Source: Mycoplasma sp. OR1901 (GTDB taxonomy: Bacteria; Bacillota_I; Bacilli_A; Mycoplasmatales; Metamycoplasmataceae). Taken from it: a stretch of 64,000 nucleotides of DNA. Positions within the stretch are counted from its first letter, which is position 1; every line of letters begins with the position of its first letter. Under the pieces are notes generated by a model. The model made no database searches. It was not told where the DNA came from and saw only the letters and a program-made list of their open reading frames with translations. The stretch spans positions 744,001 through 808,000 of the forward strand of contig NZ_CP054666.1 in NCBI RefSeq assembly GCF_013348745.1, read 5' to 3'. Positions 11,127 to 23,969 of the stretch are shown here, one piece after another. A program made the position numbers and the translations under genes.

Positions 11127-12104
11127 TTATAATAAATGAATGTTGTCTTTTTTCAATTCTTCTTTCATTTCTTTTGGTCAGTATGATGACTGTACTTCAC
11201 CAATATGTTGTTTTTCAAGCATTAACATACTTAGTCTACTTTGACCAATTCCTCCACCAATTGTAAGCGGTAATGTATTTTCTACTATTCCTTTGTGGAA
11301 CTCTGAAATCGACTTAACTTCTTCTTCGCTCATTTTTGACTGAGCTATTATTGAATCTTTATCCACACGTATACCCATAGATGATAATTCTATGGCTTTA
11401 TTTTTTCAAGGAGCATAAATTATTAAATCTCCGTTTAATTTTCAATCATCATAGTCAAATGCTCTTTTAGATTGAATCATCCCAGACTCCATAGGTCAAC
11501 CAATTTGGTAAATAAAAATAGTACCTTTTTCTTTGGCTAATTCATTTTCTCTTTGTTCTGGATTTAAATTAGGAAACATATTTTCAAGTTCTTGTGAACT
11601 AATGAAAAATACTTCATTTGCAAATACTTCTTGCAAATTATATTTTTCATTAATATAATTCTTAGTTTCTTTTACACAGTTATAAATTTTATTAACAATG
11701 CTTTTTAAGAAATCAACATTTCTATCTTCTACAGTAATTATTTTTTCTCAGTCTCACTGGTCAACATAATATGAATGAGTATCATCTAATTCTTCTTCAC
11801 GTCTAATTGCGTTCATATCGGTATATAAACCTTCATATGTTTCAAAATGATAGTCAAATAAAGCTTGTCTTTTTCATTTTGCAAGTGAGTGAACTATTTG
11901 TAATTCTGTTGTTGAATCTTTTGGTAAAAATTTAACTGGTGCTTCGCCGCTTAACCCGTCATTTAATCCTGATTCTCTAGAAACAAATAATGGAGCGGTT
12001 GCTCTTGTTAAATTTAATTCTTTTTTAAGATCTTCTTGGAAGTGTGCTTTCAGATCCTGGATAGCACTTTGGGTTTCTCTTATGTTTAATTTTGATTTAT
12101 ACAT
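11127..12104 (-). CDS. asnA: Aspartate-ammonia ligase (asparagine synthetase A)
   Basis: 325-aa enzyme that makes asparagine from aspartate, ammonia and ATP; it has a class II aminoacyl-tRNA synthetase-like fold. Start [15 protein letters not shown], then [36 protein letters not shown]-type segment ([21 protein letters not shown]), FIYQIGWPMESGM and [14 protein letters not shown] are the AsnA signatures in order; length is normal (about 330). Several TGA Trp codons. SD AAGGAAAT precedes the start. It is a single-gene unit, divergent from pip. Confidence 0.95.
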
Positions 12105-12201
12105 ATATTTCCTTTTAGTCTAACTTTGTTTTATATATAATATTATATAGTGTAATCGCATATACAAAAATAATTAATATGCATGATTACTAGGGAGAAA
12201 A

Positions 12202-13134
12202 ATGAAAATCGAAATAAATAAATCTTACTTTTTAGAAGTGTCTAAATTACACAAAATTCATTATAAAATATATGGAAACTTAGAAGGCAAACCCGTTTTT
12301 GTAATACATGGTGGACCTGGTGGTGGTAGTCATTATAAACTTTTAGAATTATTTGATCAAAAGAAATTTATGATTGTTTTTATGGATCAACGTGGTTGCG
12401 GATTAAGTACACCTTTTTTAGAATTAAGTGAAAATAATACACATGAATTAGTAGAAGATATAGAAAAATTAAGAAACCACTTAAAATTAGATAAAATAAT
12501 GCTATTTGGTGGTAGTTGAGGAACTACTTTAAGTTTAATGTATGCACTCAAATACACAAATAATGTTAGTGAAATATTATTAAGGGCAGTCTTTTTAGGA
12601 CGTCAAGAAGATGTTGATTATCTATATGAAGAAAATGGTGCAAGTGTGTTTTATCCTGATTTATATGAGGAATATAAAAACAGTGTAATAAATTATCCTG
12701 GTAAAAATAATTTAGAAAGATATTATTACGCATTAAAAAATGAAACTGATACTGATAAACTTAATAAAGTTGCAACTACTTTTTCAAACTGAGAAAGCAC
12801 CCTTGTTTCTATTAAAAATTTTACACCACAGATAAATTTAACACAAGAACAAATAAACGATAATAAAGCAATCGCTTTAATGGAAACTCATTACTTTATT
12901 AATAAGAGTTTTCTTGAAAGTGATAACTACATTTTAGAAAATGCATATAAACTATCTTCAATACCAACTTTCATAGTGCATGGTCGCCAAGATGTTGATT
13001 GTAGACCTATTGGTACATATTTATTACACAAAGAAATTAAAAATTCAAAGTTATATTTAATGGATTCAGCTAGTCACTCAACTAGTGAACCTCCAATATG
13101 AAATCAAATAATTGAAATTTTAAAAAATATCTAG
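12202..13134 (+). CDS. pip: Proline iminopeptidase (alpha/beta hydrolase)
   Basis: 310-aa alpha/beta hydrolase that removes N-terminal proline from peptides. Family marks: oxyanion loop HGGPGGG (residues about 36-42), DQRGCGLS, the nucleophile elbow GGSWGTTLS with catalytic Ser (its Trp is a TGA), the catalytic Asp region HGRQDVDCRP and a C-terminal His in SASHST. SD GGGAGAAA lies just before the ATG. Typical length. Peptide use is consistent with the pepF and pepO genes in this window and with the amino-acid needs of a mycoplasma. Confidence 0.92.
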
Positions 13135-13152
13135 TCTATTAAACTAGATATT
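13126..13152 (+). terminator. Terminator shared by pip and the convergent transporter-fusion gene
   Basis: Stem AATATCTAGT / ACTAGATATT, loop CTATTAA, followed by TTTTTT on the plus strand. It overlaps the pip stop and ends next to the convergent gene's stop. Confidence 0.75.
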
Positions 13153-13154
13153 TT

Positions 13155-14630
13155 TTACTTAAATTTAAGTACTTTCTTTAAATTAGTAAGAATTTTTCTA
13201 ATGTTAGATGAAGTTTTTTTGTTTATTAAAGCATCTATTTTATTAATTACGATTCCAGAAGCAACATCTGCATTTGTGTTATGTATATGAACTACATTCT
13301 TAGAATATTTTTTAACTAGATGTGATAAATAAGGAGATAAATTATTATCTTTTAAATATAGGCTATCAACCTCTTTGAAAAAGTGGGTATTATTAATTTC
13401 TGCGCTTCATCTATTTTTTTCCAGTTTGCTTGATGCGTTTTCAACACCATACAAGCGATTAACGTTTGTTGTTTTAAAGTCTTTTGTTATAACAAAAACA
13501 TAGTCTAATTTTTCTTGTAACGCAAGAGAAATTATATATTTCATTTTTCAGAATTTTCAATATCATTTTTCTTTATTAGAAAAATTATTTAATTTAATGT
13601 TAACTTCCGGATAAATAAAGTCTTCTATCATGTGACCGTCCATCACATTAATTGCATTAAATTGCATTTTCTTAATTTGTTTTAATCTTCTTTTGAATAT
13701 TCCTCTTTGGAATTTATAACCATTAGTTTTTAAGTCATTTATATAGTCTACATATTCTTCAGAATTCGCATTAAAATCTTCAAATTTAGTAAATTTATTG
13801 TAGTTAAAATAAGGATTTAACTTATCTATAAGTACTTCTTTACCACTTGCACTTGTGCTAATAAATGCAATTTTAACATTTTGTTTATTAGTTGTTACTA
13901 AGTAGAAATAAATTGAGAACAACATATAAATAATATTAATTATCATAGTTGTTCAATTTAAAAATCCTACTCCTCCAAAAAAGATGAAAGAAAGTATGTT
14001 TTTAAAAATTCAAACTGGTCATGAGTCTCTAAATCCTAAAAGCATCATACTTAATGCAATTATTGATAATGCATTAATTAGAGAATTTAATATTATCGCT
14101 GCTTGATAATAATTAAAGTTTGATCCATATATTTGAGTCTTATCAAATTGATTTAATAAAATTAATATTTTTTCATGTAACAATGGAGTTACATAATAGA
14201 ACAATACAGTCATCAAAATTGTTAAGAAAACAAAGAAACTGGTTGAATAAATATTGGATCTAAAAAATTCAAAGTTTTTATTATTCTTGATAATTCTCGT
14301 TGTTTTAAAATAAGTAAAAATTAATATTGGTATATAGATAAATAAGTTGATAAAGGCATCTAAAGGTATTTTGAAAGAAAACGCAAATAACGAAAATAAT
14401 AATGCGTTTACAATACCTAATGGATACCCTATTTTTTTATGGTTAGAAAAAGCAATAACTGATAAAACACCTAGCAATGCGGAAAGTGAAACGCTAACCC
14501 CGATCACCTTTTGTCATACACTACCAAACTCTCATATTCATGATTTATAATCAAATGAATATAGGGTGTTAAATCCTAAAAATATTATAATTATTGCTAC
14601 AATTATTCTTTTAATTACACTTGTATACAT
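13155..14630 (-). CDS. PnuC-family transporter fused to a deoxynucleoside-kinase-like domain
   Basis: 491-aa protein in two parts. Residues 1-250 are hydrophobic with about seven helices and match the PnuC family: YPLGIVNALLFSLFAF, FINLFIYIPILIF and, near the last helices, RDSWPVWIFKNI. PnuC proteins are facilitative carriers for vitamins or nucleosides (NMN/nicotinamide riboside, thiamine, riboflavin, or deoxynucleosides for the predicted PnuN group) that depend on trapping by a kinase. Residues 253-491 resemble bacterial deoxynucleoside kinases: FISTSASGKEVL where the P-loop should be, FQRGIFKRRLKQI, and DGHMIEDFIYPEVN where the family has an ERSIxxDxxFAxxN motif. GK is followed by E, not S/T, and the ER dyad is missing, so kinase activity is doubtful. 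Nine or more TGA Trp codons. Confidence 0.7.
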
Positions 14631-14663
14631 AATTAAACTATTATACTATAAAAGAAATAAAAA

Positions 14664-14708
14664 AGCATAAAAACAGGGTTTTTTACTATAAAATCCGTTT
14701 TTTATGCT
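14664..14708 (-). terminator. hpt terminator
   Basis: On the minus strand AGCATAAAAA pairs with TTTTTATGCT, followed by six T; 13 nt after the hpt stop. Confidence 0.75.
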
Positions 14709-14720
14709 CATTTGTCATAA

Positions 14721-15266
14721 TTATTTTATATATTTTTCATCTAATATTCCGATGTAAGGTAGATTTCTAAATTTCTCTTGATAATCAAGTCCAAAACCTA
14801 CCAAAAATTCGTTTGGAACACTAAATCCAAAGCAATCTGCTTCCAAATTAACTTTACGATTTTGTGGTTTATCCATTAAAGTTGCTATTCTAAATGAATT
14901 TGGTTCACGATTCATTAATATTTTTTTAATTTTATCAAGTGTAATACCACTATCGATAATATCTTCAACTATTAGGACATCTTTACCTTTAATATCTTGT
15001 GCTAAATCCATAATAATTTTAACACTTCCACTTGAAGCGTGGTGACCATTATAACTACTTGCAGTTATAAAGTCAATTTCATGATCCACTTCAACATGTT
15101 TAATTAATTCTGCTAGAAATGGTACTGAACCTTTTAATAATGCAACTATAATTAAATCTTCACTATCTTTATATGTTTCATTAACTCATTTTGCAACTTC
15201 TTTTATTTTTTCATTTACGAATTTTTCATCGAATAATATCTCTTTTATTTTTGGGTGTTTTTTCAT
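14721..15266 (-). CDS. hpt: Hypoxanthine(-guanine) phosphoribosyltransferase
   Basis: 181-aa purine salvage enzyme that joins hypoxanthine or guanine to PRPP. The PRPP motif VLIVEDIIDSGITLDKI (near residue 100) is the type I PRTase signature; ALLKGSVPFLAEL upstream is the PPi loop and VGFGLDYQEKFRNLPYIGIL near the end is typical of HPRT. The start lies after a good SD (AAGGAG). The first 59 codons include a TGA Trp, so the gene begins well upstream of the first ATG after that codon. Works downstream of DeoD in salvage. Confidence 0.94.
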
Positions 15267-15295
15267 ATTTTCTCCTTTCAAAATCTTATAAAAAA

Positions 15296-15315
15296 AGCCG
15301 TATTAAAATACGACT
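15296..15315 (-). terminator. greA terminator (end of the mnmA-greA operon)
   Basis: Minus-strand hairpin GTCGTATT / AATACGGC followed by seven T, 5 nt after the greA stop. Confidence 0.8.
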
Positions 15316-15320
15316 TCATA

Positions 15321-15806
15321 TTATAAGTGTTTAACATCTATAATTTTAATTGTAAATTTCTTAATACCTTCAACTTCAACTTCATCACCAATTTCGTGGT
15401 TCAACATAGCCACAGCTAATGGGCTAAATGTTGAAATTTTGTTTTGGAATGGGTCTGCATCGTGTGAACCAGTAATCATAACTGTTTTGGTTTCATTTTT
15501 GTCAAGAATTAAAAATGTAACTTCTGAGTTTATTCCGATTCTATTATCTTGCTTATCTGAATTAGATTCAATAATTTTTGCATTATCTAAAATATTTTCT
15601 AATTCTGAAATACGAGCTTCAACAATACCTTGTCTTTCTCTAGCTGCATCATACTCAGCATTTTCGGATAAGTCACCTTGAGCACGAGCTTCTTTTAAGG
15701 CCTCTTGTACAGATTTACGTTCAATATTAATTAATTGTTCGTATTCTTTTTTATATTCATTATACTTCTCAATTGATAAGTAAATTAAATTTTTGTCATC
15801 ATTCAT
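15321..15806 (-). CDS. greA: Transcription elongation factor GreA
   Basis: 161-aa factor that binds the RNA polymerase secondary channel and stimulates transcript cleavage to rescue backtracked complexes. The N-terminal coiled coil carries ARAQGDLSENAEYDAARERQ (residues about 40-59) with the acidic tip, and the C-terminal FKBP-like domain has SPLAVAMLNHEIGDEVEV. Length is normal. Last gene of the mnmA-alaS-ruvX operon. Confidence 0.96.
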   Translation of the reverse strand: MNDDKNLIYLSIEKYNEYKKEYEQLINIERKSVQEALKEARAQGDLSENAEYDAARERQGIVEARISELENILDNAKIIESNSDKQDNRIGINSEVTFLILDKNETKTVMITGSHDADPFQNKISTFSPLAVAMLNHEIGDEVEVEGIKKFTIKIIDVKHL

Positions 15807-15848
15807 TTGGAAACTCCTCTAATTATTAATATTATTATACAATAAAGT

Positions 15849-16508
15849 TTATTTAACAATAAAAAGATATTTATTAGTTATATAAGAAACTTCATATTTT
15901 ATGTTTTTACTTTTTAATTCATTGACCAAAACATTAAGATCAGATTTTTTAGTTTTCTTTAAGTTAATTACTAACATTCCGTCTTTATTCAACTTATTAA
16001 AATAGTCTTTATATAAATCATTGATATTGATATTCGATTTAAAAACGGCTACCAAATCAAGTAATTCATTATTATAAAGAAATAACGGTTTTGTTATATC
16101 TTCGTGATTACTATCTCTTAATTCTGTGAATTTTTCAAAGTCAAAATCATTCATTAAGTAATAGTTTTTAGCTTGAGTTTTTTCGTTTATGGCTATATTA
16201 GGGAAAATATCATTTTCAGAAATAACTAAAATATCTTGATATTTGTTAATGTAAATTGTATTTATAATACCTTCAATATCTAGATCATCAGTTTTTGACT
16301 TTATTTTTTCTTTTAACTCAAAAGGTAGAGTTCCAATATCATTTCTCATACTTTCGATTTTAATTAAAGTTTCTTGTCTAGACTTGTTTATAAAGTTATT
16401 TCTTACTTTTTTAGCTCAAATATTTATACCAATATAAACCAATATACCAATTACAAATACAACTATAGCAGAGATTGCTAAACCAATATTAGTAGGTGTT
16501 CACTTCAT
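15849..16508 (-). CDS. Membrane-anchored protein, possible degenerate methyltransferase-like fold
   Basis: 219-aa protein with one N-terminal helix (about residues 6-30, IGLAISAIVVFVIGILVYIG) and a cytosolic part. The latter has alternating strand/helix patterns such as YQDILVISE and NKDGMLVINLKK, resembling a Rossmann-type methyltransferase without a clear AdoMet glycine motif. Mycoplasma genomes have a putative methyltransferase family at this operon position between ruvX and greA (named after locus BC85_0335, from memory). Function unknown. The real start is upstream of the first ATG after a TGA: MKWTPTN, 8 nt after the ruvX stop. Confidence 0.55.
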
Positions 16509-16516
16509 TATTTACC

Positions 16517-16939
16517 TCACTTATGTTTGTAATAATCTAAGTAATCGTTTAATATAATTTGAGCAGCTAAACTATCTTTATATTTTTTACTTTTAGTTGT
16601 ATTTAATCCACCTTGTTTCAATATTTCTTTAGCTCTTTTTGTAGAATATTGTTCATTAACTAACATTACAGGTATATCAAAATTTTGTTCTAATTGAACT
16701 TTAAAGTTTTCAACCATTAAAGTTCTATCGCTTTTGTCACCGCTTATTTTTAAAGGGTAACCTAATACAAATCCATCTATTTTATAGATAGATAAGTAGT
16801 ATTTTATTCTTTCTATTACTAAATTAAAATTATTTTCTTCAAACATAAAGTTTTCAACAGATGAAGAAATTATTTCACTTTCATCTGTAATGGCAAAACC
16901 ACACGATTTTGTTCCTAAGTCAAGCCCTAATTTTCTCAT
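16517..16939 (-). CDS. ruvX: RuvX/YqgF, Holliday junction resolvase-like nuclease
   Basis: 140-aa RNase H-fold protein of the YqgF family, implicated in pre-16S rRNA 5' maturation and possibly Holliday junction resolution. [16 protein letters not shown] at the N-terminus carries the first catalytic Asp; VLGYPLKISG, NEQYSTKRA and the C-terminal DSLAAQIIL (second Asp) follow. Its ATG lies within the end of alaS (13-nt overlap), the usual alaS-ruvX pairing in mollicutes and Firmicutes. Confidence 0.93.
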   Translation of the reverse strand: MRKLGLDLGTKSCGFAITDESEIISSSVENFMFEENNFNLVIERIKYYLSIYKIDGFVLGYPLKISGDKSDRTLMVENFKVQLEQNFDIPVMLVNEQYSTKRAKEILKQGGLNTTKSKKYKDSLAAQIILNDYLDYYKHK

Positions 16940-19551
16940 TTTAAACTTTCAATAATAAAGCTTTTTAGGTTATCTTTGTGATCTATTTTTCCCATAGTTA
17001 AAATAGAATTTCCGCCACCTTTACCATTAAATTGTTCAAAAATTTGTGATGCAACAAATTTTGAATCGTATTTTTTAGATGAAACAACTAACATAGGAGT
17101 TGTTCCTTCTGAAGTGGCAACAATTAAAGAATTTGTATTCTTTTCTCTTAATGTAGTTGCTACATTTTTAATTGTTTTTCTGTCTAAGTTATCTAAATAA
17201 ATTAATTCTTTATTATCGACCATTTCTTTTTCGACATTATCATAGTCAAAACTAAACTCATTTTCTTGTTTTTTCATTATAGCTACATAATCATTACGTA
17301 TTAAATTACTTATGTTTTTTAAATATCTAATAGCTTCTTCGTGTGATTCAGGTATATCAAGATCAAATTGATATGATGGTTCTAATTTAGCGTTACGTTC
17401 TATTAAATTATCAACCTCAACTATTAATTGATTTTTTTGTTCTTCTAAAAATTCATCAACAAGTAAATTAGATGAAATGGCTCTAATTCTATAAACTCCT
17501 GCAGCTTTTTTCTCAACGTTAGTTATTTTAAAGTTTTCAAGTTTTTCTGTATTAGATAAGTGAGTTCCACCACATAAATCAGCTGTAATATTTTCAAATT
17601 CAACAATTCTAACAAAGTTAGGATCCATATATTCACCTTCTTCTAAGGTCATAATTGCACCCATTTGTTTAGCTTGTTCAGTTGACATATTTAAATATTC
17701 ACGATTTGCTTTTTGTGCTATAAAACTACGAACTAATTCTTCAATTTTTTCGATTTGTTCTTCAGTTGGTTTAGTATCAGCAGGTAAGTCGAAAGTCAAT
17801 CTATCTTCGTTATTATCACTTCCTAACTGTTTAATTTGATTACCTAGAACTTCTCTTAAAGCACGGAATAATAAGTGTGTTCCTGAGTGGTTTCTTTCTA
17901 GACCAAGTCTAATAACTGGGTCAACATAACAATGCACTGGTAGGTTTCTATTAATAGTTCCTTCCACTTTATGAATATGGTTACCAAATTTATCTTTAAA
18001 TACGTCTAAAATTAAGATTTTATTGGCTCCTTGTTGAATGTAACCTCTATCGTGTTTTTGACCACCACTTGTTGCGTAGAATGGAGTTTCATCAAGAATT
18101 ACATAACTAATATCATCAGAAGATTCAATTTCATTTTCGGTATTTAATAAGTGTAATATCTTACTTTCTGATTCTAAATTAGTGTAACCAATAAACTTGT
18201 CAATTTTAGATTTAATAATTGTTAGTGAATTGATAACTTTATCCATACCTGAAACTTTTGAAGTTTTACTTGCTTCTGAGTGTTTAACTCTTGCTTCTTC
18301 AAATGAATCCATTTCGATTGATATGTTTTTTTGTTCGAGTATTTCTTTAGTTAACTCAATTGGAAAACCATATGTTTCGAATAATTTGAAAGCAATATCT
18401 CCAGGAAATGTTTTTACATTTTCGTCAATATATTTTTCTAAAAGTTTTTTACCATTATCAATAGTTTTTAAGAAAGTAATTTCTTCTTGTTTAATCATTT
18501 GTTCAATTTTCTTTGTCTCATATTCAAAAGGTAAAGAATCTTTAACAACTTTAACTAATTTATACAAGAATAAATCGTTAATACCAAGTGAAATTGCCTT
18601 ATACGAACTACGTCTAATTAATCTTCTAAGAATGTAACCACGACCAGTATTTGAAGGTTTGGCACCATCAGCAAGTGCGTTAACAACCGTTCTCATGTGA
18701 TCTGCAATTATTTTGAAGTTAGTATTAATTTCAGTTTGAACCGGATCTTTAGTAAAGTAATTTTCAATTACATATTTATAAGATGTGTACTCTTCAATTT
18801 TATTGATTATTGGTAAAAATAAATCGGTATCAAAATTAGTTGGAGCATCTTGTAATATTGAAACAATACGTTCTAAACCAGCACCAGTATCGATGTTTTT
18901 TTGTTTTAATTCGGTGTAATTTCCATTTCCATCTGAATTAAATGTAGAAAACACTATATTTCAAATTTCGATATATCTATCATTTTCCATATCTTCTTTA
19001 AGTAATTGAATACCTCTTGAATCATATTTTTCACCACGATCATAGAAAATTTCTGTGTTAGGTCCACAAGGTCCAGATCCAACTTCTCAGAAATTGGTAT
19101 CTTTATTACCTGGTATCATATGTGATTCGTCAAAACCTTGTTGCATTCACAATTCTTTAGTTTCTAAATCTTCAAAGTAGTATGTAAAGTATAATTTTTC
19201 TTTATCAAGGTTTAATTCTTTAGTTAAAAATTCAGCAGCAAATTCAATTGCTTCTTTTTTAAAGTAATCACCAATTGAAAAGTTACCCAACATTTCAAAG
19301 AATGTGTGGTGTCTTGCTGTTACACCAACATTTTCAATATCGTTTGTACGAATTGATTTTTGTGAGTTAACAATTCTTTTTGAAGGTGGTATTTTTTTAC
19401 CTGAAAAATAGTCTTTTAAAGTAGCAACACCACTATTAACTCATAATAGTGATGGATCATTTTGTGGAACTAAACTTTTTGAAGGTTGAATAAAATGACC
19501 TTTTGATTCAAAAAACTTAAGTCATTTTTCTCTAATTAATTTTGAATTCAT
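16927..19551 (-). CDS. alaS: Alanyl-tRNA synthetase
   Basis: 874-aa class II enzyme charging tRNA-Ala. It starts [19 protein letters not shown]; motif 2 region [43 protein letters not shown]-type segment ([17 protein letters not shown]), editing-domain [13 protein letters not shown] and [11 protein letters not shown] with the zinc-binding Cys and His, and a C-terminal DHHA1-like [10 protein letters not shown] segment are all present. In code 4 the end is W-E-N-stop, nine bases beyond the TGA that a standard-code reading would take as stop, so it overlaps ruvX by 13 nt. Confidence 0.96.
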
Positions 19552-19560
19552 ATTAACTCC

Positions 19561-20998
<1,438 letters not shown>

Positions 20999-21529
20999 AT
21001 GTTTGAAAAATTAAAAAAATTATTTAGTAAATTTGATGATAAAAACGAATCTAAATTAACAGAATTATACCCAGTTGCAAGTGGTAATTATGTAAAATTA
21101 ACCGATGTTAAAGACCCAGCTTTTAGTTCATTAGCTATGGGAAATGGTTTTGCTGTTGAATTAGCAGAAAAAGAAGGTGTAGTTGATATTCTTTCACCAA
21201 TTGACGGATCAATTAAATTAGTTTTCCCATCAAAACATGCTATCGGTATTGTAAACGATAAGGGTGTAAATGTTTTAATTCATATCGGAATTGAAACTGT
21301 TGGTTTAGACGGTAAGGGATTTGAAACTTTAGTTAACGTAGGTGATGCAGTTTCAAAAGGGCAACCACTTGTTAGTGTAAATCTTGACGTTTTAAATGAA
21401 AACAATTTAGACACAACAACAATGGTAGTTGTTTTACCTGAATCAAACACAACAACACTAAATATTTTAAACAACTATAAAACTGGTGATAAATTAGATA
21501 TGATACAACCAGTTGTTAACGTTGAATAA
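20999..21529 (+). CDS. crr: PTS system glucose-type EIIA domain protein
   Basis: 176-aa EIIA(Glc)-type phosphocarrier that passes phosphate from HPr to a membrane EIIB/EIIC. Phosphorylation-site histidine H95 lies in VLIHIGIETVGLDG and the partner H80 in SKHAIGI; LYPVASGNYVKL at the start and SPIDGSI are family features. It is free-standing here with its own SD (AGAAAGGA) and terminator, so its EIIBC partner is elsewhere. An N-terminal amphipathic stretch (FEKLKKLFSKF) may help membrane association. Confidence 0.93.
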   Translation: MFEKLKKLFSKFDDKNESKLTELYPVASGNYVKLTDVKDPAFSSLAMGNGFAVELAEKEGVVDILSPIDGSIKLVFPSKHAIGIVNDKGVNVLIHIGIETVGLDGKGFETLVNVGDAVSKGQPLVSVNLDVLNENNLDTTTMVVVLPESNTTTLNILNNYKTGDKLDMIQPVVNVE

Positions 21530-21539
21530 TTAATAAATA

Positions 21540-21570
21540 AAAATATAAAGGTTTTTCCCTTTATATTTTT
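21540..21570 (+). terminator. crr terminator
   Basis: Stem AAATATAAAGG / CCTTTATATTT and T-run, 12 nt after the crr stop. Confidence 0.85.
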
Positions 21571-21598
21571 TACTCTCTTTTTCTCTATATATTTTTAA

Positions 21599-23665
21599 TT
21601 ACTCTGTTGGTTTATCAACTTCAAATGTGAATGTTTTTTCTTGTCCGTCAACAATAATTATGACTTCAAAACTTAATTTATCATCTTTTTTAACAATTGC
21701 GGTATATCTATTATTTTTATTATATTTTGGAGATCACTTAACATTTTCATTTTCTTTTATTAATTTTAAAATAATATTTTCTTCTTTTATTCCTCCGCCT
21801 TTTATTCCTCAAAATTTAGGATTATTTGCGTAATAAAATTGCATTTGTTTTTTTGAAACTTTATATACTTTTTTGAAATTTTCTGCGTCAAAATTAAAAT
21901 ATTTTTCTGCTTCTAGTTCAGCAACGGTTTTTGTATCGTTAATTTCTTGAGGTTTATCAACTCTTTCATTACCTGGTGTATTTGAACCATCATTTTTTTC
22001 GGTTGTAGGTTGAGTTCCGTTATTTTCTCCTGAAACAGAATCGCTATCAATACCTTGTTTTGAATCACTTTTTGGTGCTCCTGAACCATCGTTGGTATTT
22101 TCAGATACTGTAGGTGTTTCTTCATCCGATTTATTATCAGATGTTGTTTTAACATTAGTTTTTTCTTTACCTTCAGTTGTTTCGGTTTTTTCTTCAGTAC
22201 TTTCTTCTTCTATTAATGTTCCTTCGTGTTCCTTTGAAGTTTGTTCTTTAGTTAAATCTACTTTATCTTTATCTTCTTGCGACAATGCATTTAATTTATC
22301 TATTTCTGGATTTGAAGTTTTTGTTGAATTATCAACTTGATTTTTAGGCTCTGCCGGTGCTTCTTCTACCGCATTATTAATTTCCCCGGTATTTTCTTCT
22401 TCTATTAATGTTTCTTGATGTTTACCCGGAGTTTGATCTTTAGTTAAGTCTACTTTATCTTTATCTTCTTGAGACAATGCATTTCATTTATCTATTTCCG
22501 GGTTTGTTGTTGTTGAATTACCATTTTGGTTTTGAGATTCTTCCGGATTATTTTCTGGTGTAGTTGAATTATCCGGATTTTCAATTTTTTTGATTTGTTC
22601 TATTTCATTTCCGAAAAGAATTTCGAAAGTTTCCGATAGAACTTCATTGTCTTTTTTAAATTTAACTACAACTACTCATTTTTTATTTTGATCATCTTTC
22701 GTAACTATAGATTTATGTGTTTGTTCATTTTTTCCAAAAAATTGAATATTTGTACCATTAACTCCATCTTTTAGAACAAAAATAACATTTTTAGGGTCAT
22801 TACTCATTCCTTTTAAACCGTAAAATTTGAATGATTTATCAGAATCAGGCACATTAGTTCCTTGGTATCCTTGTAATAAAATTTCGTTTATTTTTTTTGA
22901 CTTAATTTTTTCAATATTTTTTTTATAAAATTCAACAATAATATTTCTAAATTTTTCTTCGCTATCCAAAGTTAGAACTTTATCATCTTGCTCTTGACCT
23001 GTTCCTGGTGTTTCAGGTGTTGTGTTTGGGTTTTCTGGTGTTGTACCTGGAGTGTCAGGTGTTGCGTTTGTATCACCGCTGCTATTTTCAGTGTTATATT
23101 TTGCATCAATTTCAGCAATTTTTTCAATTTCGTTTCCAAACGAAACTTCTAAAGATTCTTTAACATCTTTGTTGTCTTTTTTGTATTTAACATTTATTAT
23201 TCATTTTTTATTTTGCTCATCTTTTGTAACTGCTAATTCATCATCTTCTTTAATGAACTCAATGTTTGTACTATCTGTTCCTTCTTTTAAAACAAAAATA
23301 ATGTTTTCTTCTTTTTGTGTCATTCCATCTAAACCATAAAATGGTAATCCATTATTTAAGTCCGCTCTTTTATCTCGATTATACCCTTGTAATAAAATTT
23401 TATTTGTTTCTAATCTGCCAGTTTTTATTTTTTCAATATTTTTTTGGTAATATTTAATAAGCATTTCTCTAAACTTATCTTCGTTAGTTAAAACAATAAT
23501 TTTGCTTACTTGTTGTTCAGACTCAGTTCCTGATCCAACTTCTTTTTTCTCTTTATCTTCTTCATTTTTTAGTGCACCACATGATATTGCTAGTGGTAAT
23601 CCAGCTAATAAGGTCCCTGAAAGTAGGAACATTTTTCTAAGCTTGAATTTATTTCTTAGTTTCAT
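21599..23665 (-). CDS. Surface lipoprotein with duplicated domains and repeat linkers
   Basis: 688-aa predicted lipoprotein. A positively charged start (MKLRNKFKLRK) and hydrophobic stretch end in a lipobox LAISC, with lipidated Cys29. After an acidic linker come two copies of a ~115-residue domain (each with EKFR, KNIEKIK, ILLQGY, FYGL.GM, FVL..G...TNI.F, VTKD.QNKKW and FGNEIE), then a Pro/Thr/Asn-rich linker, two copies of NPEIDK.NALSQEDKDKVD followed by LTK.QT, a low-complexity Glu/Ser/Thr region, and a third diverged copy (about residues 590-688: FYANNPKFWGIKGGGIKEENIIL). No family recognised. The layout suits a variable surface antigen or adhesin. Monocistronic. Confidence 0.8.
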
Positions 23666-23969
23666 TTATTTAATTTCTCTCTTTCATTTACATATTTAAT
23701 AATATATATGTAAATATTATATTAAAATATTAAGTAAATGGTGTTTTTATGCACGATTATGCACTTCAAAAAAACTTTTTTTCGATAAATTTTAAATAAA
23801 AAACTTAAAAAATGGAAACAAAACTTAAATTACAAGTAGTATTTGGCTTTAAATCCAACTTTTTAATTTTTATTTAAAAATTTTCATAAATTTTCTCAAA
23901 ATAAAAATGATATTTATTTACTTCTTTAAAAAACAAAATGTTATATAATTATTTTACTAATTGTTTAAT
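23666..23969 (+). other. Intergenic region between the lipoprotein gene and the tRNAs
   Basis: About 300 AT-rich bases holding the divergent promoters of the lipoprotein gene and the tRNA pair. I see no homopolymer tract or repeat that would switch the lipoprotein promoter, and no open frame. Confidence 0.5.

Noticed and set aside
11063-11266. A short plus-strand open frame after the candidate RNA
   Set aside because: It runs through two terminator hairpins and then antisense to asnA; no SD.
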